Shown: piece after piece, positions 48,155-55,671 of the stretch
Layout of the letters: the number at the start of each line of letters is the position of its first letter
Position numbering within the stretch: position 1 is the stretch's first letter
NCBI GenBank assembly: GCA_944322545.1
Contig: CALUPF010000033.1
Span: 105,956 to 169,955, forward strand
Direction of reading: 5' to 3'
Source: Candidatus Gastranaerophilales bacterium
GTDB lineage: Bacteria; Cyanobacteriota; Vampirovibrionia; Gastranaerophilales; Gastranaerophilaceae
DNA: 64,000 bases
The notes under the pieces: generated by a model
What the model was told of the DNA's origin: nothing
Database searches by the model: none
What the model saw: only the letters and a program-made list of their open reading frames with translations
Program-made: the position numbers and the translations under genes

Positions 48155-49007
48155 AAACCCATTTTTTACGGATTTTCCACTGAACAATAGTCAACAAAAG
48201 AATTATCAAAAACAGGATATATGCCCCTGCTGATGCTTCTCCAATATTGAAAAATTCAAACGCATTTTTATAAATCCAATAAACTAAAACATTAGTAGAA
48301 TCCATAGGACCACCTTGGGTCATAAGATAAATCAAGTCAAAAACTTGAAATGAAGATATCGTCGTTATTATCAAAACAAAAAATATTGTAGGACTTAAAA
48401 GAGGCAAAGTTATCCTGAAAAAAGTTTGAATAGGATTAGCTCCATCAATTTTGGCTGATTCATAAACGCTTTGATTTATTGAAGAAAATCCTGAAAGCAA
48501 AATCACCATATTATAACCAATCATTTTCCAGGAAGAAACAATAATCAACGCCAACATAGCAAAATTAGCATCATACAACCAGTTAATATGAAGCTTCAAG
48601 ATATAATTTAAAAGTCCAAAATTAGGATCAAAAATCCACTCCCATATAATTGCAGCAACAATCATAGGCGTAATAAAAGGAAGAAAATAAGCGGTTTTAA
48701 AAAACTCCGTTCCACGAATTTTATTGTTTAGCGCAGCAGCCAAAATAAGTGGAATAATTATTGAAATAACAGCGGTTGAAATTGCAAAAACAAAAGTATT
48801 TTTCAAAATCAAACCAAATTGTGGTGTTTTAAAAAGTTCTATGTAATTGCTTAATCCAACAAATTTGATATCTGAAAGCAAATCCCAATTGCAAAAACTT
48901 AAATAAAAAGAAAAAATTACAGGAATAACAATAAACAAACTTGTACCTAACAAAGCAGGTAAAATAAATAATTTAGCTGAATTATTTTCGTCTATAAGTT
49001 TTTTCAT
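48144..49007 (-). CDS. Sugar-type ABC transporter permease (MalF/UgpA-like), isolated
   Basis: A 287-residue permease with six membrane segments. The coupling EAA loop is YESAKIDGANPIQTFFRITL, and the opening LPALLGTSLFIVIPVIFSFY is typical of the CUT1 group. These transporters need a second permease, a binding protein and an ATPase, none of which are adjacent. The partners may be elsewhere in the genome, or the gene may be a relict. The ligand is unknown. Confidence 0.9.
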   Translation of the reverse strand: MKKLIDENNSAKLFILPALLGTSLFIVIPVIFSFYLSFCNWDLLSDIKFVGLSNYIELFKTPQFGLILKNTFVFAISTAVISIIIPLILAAALNNKIRGTEFFKTAYFLPFITPMIVAAIIWEWIFDPNFGLLNYILKLHINWLYDANFAMLALIIVSSWKMIGYNMVILLSGFSSINQSVYESAKIDGANPIQTFFRITLPLLSPTIFFVLIITTISSFQVFDLIYLMTQGGPMDSTNVLVYWIYKNAFEFFNIGEASAGAYILFLIILLLTIVQWKIRKKWVFNE

Positions 49008-49088
49008 AAACCAATTATATCAGATAGATTTTACCTTTATCACTTTTTATGGAATAATGAATTTAAATAAAAAAATTGAGAGGCGTAT

Positions 49089-50588
49089 ATGAGCAAAACA
49101 CTTGACTTTAGAGCATTCGGTAAAAATGATATAAGAGGCATTTACGGAGAAGATGTAACAGAAGAAATTTTCTATCTGGCTGGTAGAGGCTATGTAAAAT
49201 TTGTTGTAGAAAATTTAAACAAAAATGCAAATCTTGACGAAAAAATAGAACCTAAAACACTATGGTTTACTGTTACCATGGATGCTAGAACACATTCTCC
49301 ATCTTTAACTGAAGCTTTAATAAAAGGTGTAACATCAACAGGCGCAAATGTTTTGAATCTTGGAATGGCACCAACACCTTTAGGATATTATTCCGAATTT
49401 GCACAAATTCCTGAAACTATTATCGGAAGCGGAAAAGTTAATGGAGCTTTGATTGTTACAGCAAGCCATAACCCAAGTGAATATAACGGTCTTAAAATGA
49501 CATTTAACAAAGCTTCTTTAACTGAAGAACAAATTAAAGAAGTAAAACAATTCGCAATGGACGAATTAAACGCAAGAGAAACATTTGGAAGACATGGATT
49601 AATAAAAAGCTATAATATAATCGAACAATATTCTGAGAATATAGTAAATAAATTTGCTTCAATAGGTAGAGGAATAAAAGTTGTAACTGACTGTGGAAAC
49701 GCAACAGCTGGTGTTGTAGCTCCACAGTTATATAGAGATTTGGGATGTGAAGTTGTTGAACTATTCACAGAGCCTGACGGAACATTCCCTAATCACCATC
49801 CAAACCCAAGTGATGAAAAAACACTTGATGCATTAAAAAAAGCAGTTGTTGAACAAAAAGCAGACATTGGTATTGCTTTTGATGGGGATTCTGACAGAGT
49901 TGGTATAGTTGACTCTCAAGGAAGAAGTATGACAGGGGACAAACTTCTTTTAATCTACGCAACAGATATCGTAGAACCGCTTGCAAAACGAGGTGAAAAA
50001 CCTGCTGTTGTTTCAGAAGTAAAATGCTCACAAGTATTGTATGACACAATAAACAAAATGGGCGGAAATGCAATTATGACCAAAACAGGTCACGGTTACA
50101 TAAAATCAAAAATGAAAGAAGAAAATGCAATTCTTGCAGGTGAAATGTCTGGTCATACATTCTTTAAAGACAGATACTACGGATTCGATGATGCAATATA
50201 CGCTGGATGTAGAATCATTGAAATCATCGCAAAACAAAAAATTAACAACCCTAACTTTAAAATAGAAGATATGCTTGAACCATTTAATGGGGTATGCACA
50301 TCTCAAGAGGTTAGATTCCGTTGTCCTAATGAATTCAAAAAATCTGTTTTAGAAGATATGGAAAAAGAAGTAGAAAAAAATCCGGATTTATTTGGCACAA
50401 AAATAAAAGATATAATTACTTTAGATGGAATGAGAATAATTCTTGAAGATGGCTTTGCAATGATTAGACAAAGCAACACTGAACCGGTGTTCACACTAAG
50501 GTTTGAAGCTAAATCTGAAGAAAACTGCAAAAAATATCAAGACACTTTTGTGAACCTACTCGATAAAACAGTTAAAAAATACTGCTAA
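49089..50588 (+). CDS. Phosphomannomutase/phosphoglucomutase
   Basis: A 499-residue alpha-D-phosphohexomutase. The active serine loop is VTASHNPSEYNGLKM, the metal loop FDGDSDRVGIVD, the sugar loop GEMSGHTFFKDRYYGFDDA and the phosphate loop RQSNTEPVFTLRF. It interconverts 1- and 6-phosphates of mannose or glucose, supplying sugar nucleotides for LPS and glycans. The starting FGKNDIRGIYGEDV is common in AlgC/ManB-type enzymes. The start has GAGAGG seven bases ahead. Confidence 0.93.
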   Translation: MSKTLDFRAFGKNDIRGIYGEDVTEEIFYLAGRGYVKFVVENLNKNANLDEKIEPKTLWFTVTMDARTHSPSLTEALIKGVTSTGANVLNLGMAPTPLGYYSEFAQIPETIIGSGKVNGALIVTASHNPSEYNGLKMTFNKASLTEEQIKEVKQFAMDELNARETFGRHGLIKSYNIIEQYSENIVNKFASIGRGIKVVTDCGNATAGVVAPQLYRDLGCEVVELFTEPDGTFPNHHPNPSDEKTLDALKKAVVEQKADIGIAFDGDSDRVGIVDSQGRSMTGDKLLLIYATDIVEPLAKRGEKPAVVSEVKCSQVLYDTINKMGGNAIMTKTGHGYIKSKMKEENAILAGEMSGHTFFKDRYYGFDDAIYAGCRIIEIIAKQKINNPNFKIEDMLEPFNGVCTSQEVRFRCPNEFKKSVLEDMEKEVEKNPDLFGTKIKDIITLDGMRIILEDGFAMIRQSNTEPVFTLRFEAKSEENCKKYQDTFVNLLDKTVKKYC

Positions 50589-50613
50589 ATATAAAATTAA
50601 TTAAGACATTACA

Positions 50614-50660
50614 TTCAGGACAATTTTTAAAAGTAAGAAATTACAAAAAATTGTCCTGAA
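50614..50660. repeat. Perfect 15-base inverted repeat
   Basis: TTCAGGACAATTTTT (50614-50628) and AAAAATTGTCCTGAA (50646-50660) around 17 bases. It follows the phosphomannomutase stop. It lacks a real T-run on the plus strand after the arm, so it may be a processing hairpin or a protein site rather than a simple terminator. Confidence 0.7.
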
Positions 50661-50826
50661 GTATTATTAACCCAAAACAGACATAGCCTAAAAAAAATAG
50701 CATCATTAACAATTAGTATTATTTATTGGGTATTATTTTTTTCTAATAATGCCTAATTTAAGGTGAATGTTACATACGAAAAAAGATTTTAAGTTTGAAA
50801 TGGATAAAACTTTAAGGTCTTTTTTT

Positions 50827-51798
50827 ATGGAAAATTTTTCAGGAATTATAAAAAAAATTATTTTGATTTTCTCAGGTTGTCTAATTTTATCAGGTATGGT
50901 TTTAGCAGCAGACCCTAATAAAGTAAAACTTAGTGAAATAGAACAAAACTATTATGGCTATACTTACGAAAACGATAGCAATGCCTCGAGGATTGCACGT
51001 CTTGAAAAATCAGTATATGGAATGAACTACACCAAGCCAGAAAAAGACAGAATACAAAAGCTATATAATGATTTGAATATATCAAAAGAAACAAAACAAA
51101 CTCCTCAAAAGCCTAAAACTGATATTGGGTCAAAGGCAGAATCAGGCATAAAATATCCTATCGTAGATAAACTTGAACAAAAAACCTTCAAAAAAAGCTA
51201 TCCAAATGATGACATTTACCTAAGACTTTCTAGACTCGAAAAACAAGTTTTCAAAAAAGAAAGCACCGCCTCTTTAAATGAAAGAGTCGATGCATTACGC
51301 AGCAAACTTTTGGGAGGGATTCAAACTGCTGCTGAAGAAATTGATCCTTTAACTGAAGAAATTGTTCTTGAAAATGGAGAAAAGTATTACGGAAATGGTT
51401 ATGAAAATGAAAAATCAAATTACAACTATTACAGCTATGAAAATTCAAAAAACCATATACAAGAAATAGCTCCAGAACAAATAGCTAATGAAAATTACGA
51501 TTCTGCAGATATTCAGAGCTATTCAGGGCAAAACTATGATTTAGATGTTTTAGAAAAAAACATTTTCGGTAAACGCTATTCAACTGAAAACACATCTAAA
51601 CGCCTTTCTAGATTGGAATCACAAGTTTTCCATAGAACTTTTTCAGACTCTCAAGAAGCTCGAATTCAAAGGCTGCTTGCAGTCACCACCGCACAAAAAA
51701 CATCTCAAGAATATGACTCAAACAAATGGGCAAGACGTTTAAATACAGGTATGCAAATAGGCAGCATTCTGTTAATGGTTTTAGCTATGATTCTTTAA
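50827..51798 (+). CDS. Secreted/anchored protein with three ~48-residue repeats
   Basis: The signal segment IIKKIILIFSGCLILSGMVL leads a chain with three copies of one unit of the form Leu-Glu-x3-[FY]-G-K-x-Y ... RLSRLE-x2-VF ... RIxxL: near LSEIEQNYYGYTY, near VDKLEQKTFKKSY, and near LDVLEKNIFGKRY. Each has the RL[SA]RLE core. A Tyr/Asn-rich linker separates units two and three. A last hydrophobic segment IGSILLMVLAMIL may anchor the end. In-frame ATGs at 50767 and 50803 exist, but AAGGT and the signal peptide favour 50827. No family is recognised beyond the repeat. Confidence 0.7.
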   Translation: MENFSGIIKKIILIFSGCLILSGMVLAADPNKVKLSEIEQNYYGYTYENDSNASRIARLEKSVYGMNYTKPEKDRIQKLYNDLNISKETKQTPQKPKTDIGSKAESGIKYPIVDKLEQKTFKKSYPNDDIYLRLSRLEKQVFKKESTASLNERVDALRSKLLGGIQTAAEEIDPLTEEIVLENGEKYYGNGYENEKSNYNYYSYENSKNHIQEIAPEQIANENYDSADIQSYSGQNYDLDVLEKNIFGKRYSTENTSKRLSRLESQVFHRTFSDSQEARIQRLLAVTTAQKTSQEYDSNKWARRLNTGMQIGSILLMVLAMIL

Positions 51799-52097
51799 AA
51801 AACAACAAAAGCAGGTGCAAACATTGGACCGTACAAACCTGTTGCAGGAGCTAAAAGTTTTTTGTAAAAAATCTCATCCTTTGTTTTACCACAATTCACG
51901 CAAGGTTTAACTATTTCTGTTTTTTCTTGAGGTTTTACAATTTCTTTAATCGGAGCCGCTGCCCCAGTTACTTTCCCATTGTTATTCATAGAGCAAGCTG
52001 TACCATTTGATTTCAATGAACAGACGCCCAAAACAGCAGGGCTAGAAAACAAAGTGATTACTATGGCAAAAGCCATTAAATTAAATATCTTTTTCAT
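51795..52097 (-). CDS. Unknown small secreted Cys-containing protein
   Basis: A 100-residue protein with a signal peptide (KKIFNLMAFAIVITLFSSPA). The mature part has Cys residues in VCSLKSNGTACSM and a CVNC pair, which could bind metal or form disulfides. The start at 52097 is fixed by an AAAAGGAG site; an upstream ATG at 52136 would bury the signal peptide. It converges with the repeat-protein gene and overlaps it by four bases. Confidence 0.7.
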   Translation of the reverse strand: MKKIFNLMAFAIVITLFSSPAVLGVCSLKSNGTACSMNNNGKVTGAAAPIKEIVKPQEKTEIVKPCVNCGKTKDEIFYKKLLAPATGLYGPMFAPAFVVF

Positions 52098-52221
52098 ACA
52101 AATTTCTCCTTTTAAAAAGAAATGATCAACAAACATTTCTTATTCTTTATTGTTACATTTTTGAAAATGTTTACATTAGACAAACGCACTAAGTAAATTT
52201 ATAGCCAAGAATAATTACAAT

Positions 52222-52252
52222 TTGATGAAAATCACCAAAAATATGATATAAT
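52222..52252 (+). promoter_or_regulatory. Promoter of the homocitrate-synthase-like gene
   Basis: TTGATG (52222-52227), a 19-base spacer, then TATAAT (52247-52252) with TGA directly ahead (extended -10). The leader is about 38 bases. Confidence 0.6.
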
Positions 52253-52296
52253 CATATAAATTTATGAGAGCACGACACACTAATCGGAGCAAAATT

Positions 52297-53625
52297 ATGG
52301 TAAATAAAAACGAATCTAAGAAAAACACAATTTACTTTGTTGACGTAACAAATAGAGATGGAGTTCAAACATCAAGACTTGGCCTTGCTAAATTACAAAA
52401 AACCATAATTAATATTATGCTCGATGATATGGGAATAACTCAATCCGAATTCGGCTTTCCAACTACTAAACACGAATTAAACTACCTAAATGGAAACCTA
52501 GAACTAGTTGATAGAGGAGTTATCACTAAAACAAAACTTTCTGGCTGGATGAGAGCGATTGCAAAGGATGTTGTCGAATCATTTAGAAATGTTCCGAGAT
52601 TAAAATACGTAAACCTTTCACAATCTACATCTGACCAAATGATAAATGGTAAATATGGTGGCAAAAAAACAAAAGAAGATATCTTAGCCCAAACTTGTGA
52701 AGCTATAGATGCAGCAGTAACTTGCGGAGCTGAAATAATTGGCGTCAATGCTGAAGACGCTTCTAGAAGTTCCTTAGACTATCTAATTGAATATGCAAAA
52801 GAATGTAAAAAACATGGTGCTTCTCGATTCAGATATTGCGATACATTGGGATATGAAGATCCTCATACTGCTTATGAAAGAATTTATACAATAGCCAAAG
52901 AAGCTCAAATTGACATGGAAATGCACTTCCATAATGACTTAGGAATGGCAACTGGTTGTTCTGTTTTAGGAGCAAAAGCAGCTATTGATGCAGGGGTTGA
53001 TGCATATATTAACACAGCAATTAATGGAATGGGAGAAAGAGCAGGCAATGCAGACCTAATTTCTTGTCTTTTAGCTGTAATGAAATCAAGCGGTTTCGCA
53101 GGAAAGTATCAAATTGATCCTAATATAGATTTGTCTAAAGCTTGGAAATTAGCTAAATACACTTCTCATGCGTTTGGAGTTCCGATACCAGCTAACCAAC
53201 CTGCTGTAGGGGGCAATGCTTTTGCCCACGAATCAGGAATACACGCTGACGGTGCACTAAAAGATAGAAGAAATTATGAACTTTATGATTTTGAAGAGCT
53301 AGGCAGAGGTGAGCCTGAAATCGTAGAAACAGGAAGAATGATCACTGTTGGAGAATATGGTGGAATCAAAGGATTCAGAAATGTTTATAAAAATCTCGAA
53401 CTAGAATTCCACGATGAAGATGAAGCAAGAAACATTCTTGAATTAGCTCGTTATGCAAACGTTCACACTCAACTTCCTTTAACAGATAGTGAACTTCGCT
53501 TCATATATTACTATCCTGATATTGCAGCTAAAATCATGACTGTTACTCCTTACTACATTCCAACAGGAGAATTGAAAAAACGTATGGAAGCCCAAAACGG
53601 TATGATATCAGCTTCAATTGTATAA
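52297..53625 (+). CDS. Homocitrate/isopropylmalate synthase-family enzyme (DRE-TIM barrel)
   Basis: A 442-residue Claisen-type synthase. The metal site uses the Asp of VDVTNRDGVQTSRLG and the HxH of MEMHFHNDLGMATG, with NGMGERAGNAD following. The carboxy part has ANQPAVGGNAFAHESGIHAD, typical of the NifV/HCS and LeuA groups. There is no LeuA regulatory domain, so homocitrate or a related keto-acid condensation is likely. No nif gene is nearby, so nitrogen fixation is not supported. The ATG at 52297 is behind CGGAG; an earlier ATG at 52264 lacks a site. Confidence 0.85.
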   Translation: MVNKNESKKNTIYFVDVTNRDGVQTSRLGLAKLQKTIINIMLDDMGITQSEFGFPTTKHELNYLNGNLELVDRGVITKTKLSGWMRAIAKDVVESFRNVPRLKYVNLSQSTSDQMINGKYGGKKTKEDILAQTCEAIDAAVTCGAEIIGVNAEDASRSSLDYLIEYAKECKKHGASRFRYCDTLGYEDPHTAYERIYTIAKEAQIDMEMHFHNDLGMATGCSVLGAKAAIDAGVDAYINTAINGMGERAGNADLISCLLAVMKSSGFAGKYQIDPNIDLSKAWKLAKYTSHAFGVPIPANQPAVGGNAFAHESGIHADGALKDRRNYELYDFEELGRGEPEIVETGRMITVGEYGGIKGFRNVYKNLELEFHDEDEARNILELARYANVHTQLPLTDSELRFIYYYPDIAAKIMTVTPYYIPTGELKKRMEAQNGMISASIV

Positions 53626-53659
53626 TTTTATGCTATAATGCCTTTAGGGAGAAGGAATT

Positions 53660-54217
53660 ATGTCATTAAAAGCAAGAATAGAAGCAGTTTTATTTATCAC
53701 AGCACAAGCACTTGAAGTAAAAGACATTGCAGAGATCTTGAAAGAAGATGAAGCAATAGTTGAAGAAGCTTTGCTTGAATTGATTATGGACTATTCAGCA
53801 AGAGAAGGTGCTCTTGAAATAGATGATGAAAATGGCTACATCCTTCAGGTCAAACAAGATTACATGGACATAGTTGAACAACTTTGTCCTGTGGAATTAA
53901 AGCCACCTGTTTTAAAAACACTTACTATTATTGCTCTTAAAGAGCCAATTAGACAATCTTACCTTAAAGAATTACGTTCAAATGCATACGAACATGTTCA
54001 AGAACTTCTAAAAATGGGGCTTATTTCAAGACACAAAGATAAAAACGGTCGTTCATTTAACCTTAAAACGACCCCAAAATTTAAAGAATATTTTAAACTA
54101 AAGGGTGATGCTAAAACTCTAGCTAAAATTATGGATTTGGAAAAACAAGCAAAAGAGAATGGCGATGAAGATTTTGAAGAAAATCTTGATTTGTCTGAAT
54201 TTGTAGAAGAGAATTAG
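53660..54217 (+). CDS. scpB: Segregation and condensation protein B
   Basis: A 185-residue ScpB with two winged-helix domains: ARIEAVLFITAQALEVKDIA and LLKMGLISRHKDKNGR, then LKTTPKFKEYF. ScpB joins ScpA and SMC to compact and separate chromosomes. scpA is not adjacent. GGAGAAGG lies seven bases ahead of the ATG. The tail after residue 165 is acidic. Confidence 0.92.
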   Translation: MSLKARIEAVLFITAQALEVKDIAEILKEDEAIVEEALLELIMDYSAREGALEIDDENGYILQVKQDYMDIVEQLCPVELKPPVLKTLTIIALKEPIRQSYLKELRSNAYEHVQELLKMGLISRHKDKNGRSFNLKTTPKFKEYFKLKGDAKTLAKIMDLEKQAKENGDEDFEENLDLSEFVEEN

Positions 54218-54234
54218 CAAACAGGTTTATAAGT

Positions 54235-54558
54235 TTATTTTGACTCTTCATCCGTAGATTCTATCTTAAATATCACAGGTCTCAAGCCATCGTTACAGCT
54301 GCAAATAGCAACTCCAGGTATTTTTATCCAATCGTTATAATAAAACAATTCTTTTTCAGCGCCATGAGATAATGCAAAAACGTACTGATAAATAGCTTTC
54401 CAAGCTTCATCACAAAAACCCTCCGGTTTTGCATAATCTGCATAAAAAACCTGTCCAACCTGTAACATAGGACAAGGACCTAAATTTTCAACCCCATACT
54501 CTTGAGCCAGATCTTTATCGAAAGTTGTTTTTAAAACTGTAATTTTACATCTTTTCAA
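54235..54558 (-). CDS. TIGR04076-family protein
   Basis: A 107-residue cytoplasmic protein. CKITVLKTTFDKDLAQEY, the short GPCPMLQVGQVF and the end GVAICSCNDGLRPVIFKIE fit TIGR04076, a family of anaerobes with conserved Cys residues (here in the CPM and CSC positions). The function is unknown; redox or metal binding is possible. It lies 14 bases downstream of the GNAT gene. Confidence 0.8.
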   Translation of the reverse strand: MKRCKITVLKTTFDKDLAQEYGVENLGPCPMLQVGQVFYADYAKPEGFCDEAWKAIYQYVFALSHGAEKELFYYNDWIKIPGVAICSCNDGLRPVIFKIESTDEESK

Positions 54559-54572
54559 TGTTTATTATCCTT

Positions 54573-55586
54573 TTATATTTTAAACGCAGGTTTTCTTGTT
54601 ATCTCAGAAAAAGCCATCGCTGGTTTTGTATATCTTTCATCTTCTTGAATACGTTTATAATAGTCTTTTACTAGCACTATCTGGTTTTTAACATTCTTAA
54701 AACCATTATCACTCAAATATTTTTCTGTTTTAGTACCAGAAACTTGATATTTTTTATTTCTAAAATATAAATTAAAATGTTTTTTCCTCATAAGAATCTG
54801 ACTTATTGCAAAATTAATAACATCACAAAGATAATTATCAAAAGCACTAACTAAATCAACATTCAAAATAAAGTTTTCATTGTCTTCAGTTTGTATTGAA
54901 AAATAACCTTTTATTGAATGTTTAGAGCGGTCTTCTAAAACATATCTAAAAAATGAAGTTTTTTGCAAACCAGAGCACAAAACATTTTCAAACTCTTGAG
55001 GCATTTTCGCTAACGAATACCTAAAATGAGGAAAAATCAACTCATTATAAATACTTGCTGCCACTGAAGCATCTGAATTTTTGAAAGGTCTAAAAAAACC
55101 TTTATCCAAAGACGAAGATGAGAGTTTTACTTCTTCCATTTTCCACAATTGTTCCGAAGCACAAACCCTAAAACCACAACCTTTAGAAAATAATTCTAAA
55201 AGCTCTTCATGGTTTTCATCAACTTTCACAGTAAATGTGTTCGCTCCCATTGCTCCATATCTTGCAATAACAAAACTTACTAGCTGTCTTCCTATATCAT
55301 ATCCATTTTCATCTAAAACTAACTTTGTTATTCTCCAGTTCAAAGGATTTCTTTCTTGGGATTTGATAGTAATTAAACCACAAATTTTACCATCCTCAAT
55401 TGCCACATAAGAATCTTGAGCAAATTTGAATCTTAAAGGCAAAAATCTATTTATCAAATTCAAAGGAAAAGGAACGTATGACTTATAACCAAAAGCCACA
55501 TCAGCTCCGTTCAAATTTGATATTAACGAAATCATTTTTTTAAGCTTTGGAATATCTGTCAAAGCCAAACTTCTAATCTTTGCCAT
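54573..55586 (-). CDS. GNAT-type acetyltransferase-like protein with an extra domain
   Basis: A 337-residue protein. The first ~150 residues carry a GNAT-like pattern: DSYVAIEDGKICGLITIKS, WRITKLVLDENGYDIGRQLV, and CGFRVCASEQLWKME. A second half (from ~165) repeats a weaker strand-helix order and may be a degenerate second GNAT domain. There is no signal peptide or membrane span. The acceptor is unknown. Confidence 0.7.
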   Translation of the reverse strand: MAKIRSLALTDIPKLKKMISLISNLNGADVAFGYKSYVPFPLNLINRFLPLRFKFAQDSYVAIEDGKICGLITIKSQERNPLNWRITKLVLDENGYDIGRQLVSFVIARYGAMGANTFTVKVDENHEELLELFSKGCGFRVCASEQLWKMEEVKLSSSSLDKGFFRPFKNSDASVAASIYNELIFPHFRYSLAKMPQEFENVLCSGLQKTSFFRYVLEDRSKHSIKGYFSIQTEDNENFILNVDLVSAFDNYLCDVINFAISQILMRKKHFNLYFRNKKYQVSGTKTEKYLSDNGFKNVKNQIVLVKDYYKRIQEDERYTKPAMAFSEITRKPAFKI

Positions 55587-55622
55587 GTTTGTATTATAGC
55601 ATTTTTAAATAAAGTTATAAAC

Positions 55623-55652
55623 AAAAAGCTCTCAAAAATTTGAGAGCTTTTT
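55623..55652 (-). terminator. Terminator of the prepilin-like gene
   Basis: AAAAAGCTCTCA (55623-55634) pairs with TGAGAGCTTTTT (55641-55652), with a T-run on the minus strand. Confidence 0.85.
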
Positions 55653-55671
55653 GTTTAGTATTCGTTTACTA

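Noticed and set aside
52297..53625. Evidence for nitrogen fixation
   Set aside because: A NifV-like enzyme alone is not enough; no nif structural or cofactor gene is present in the window.
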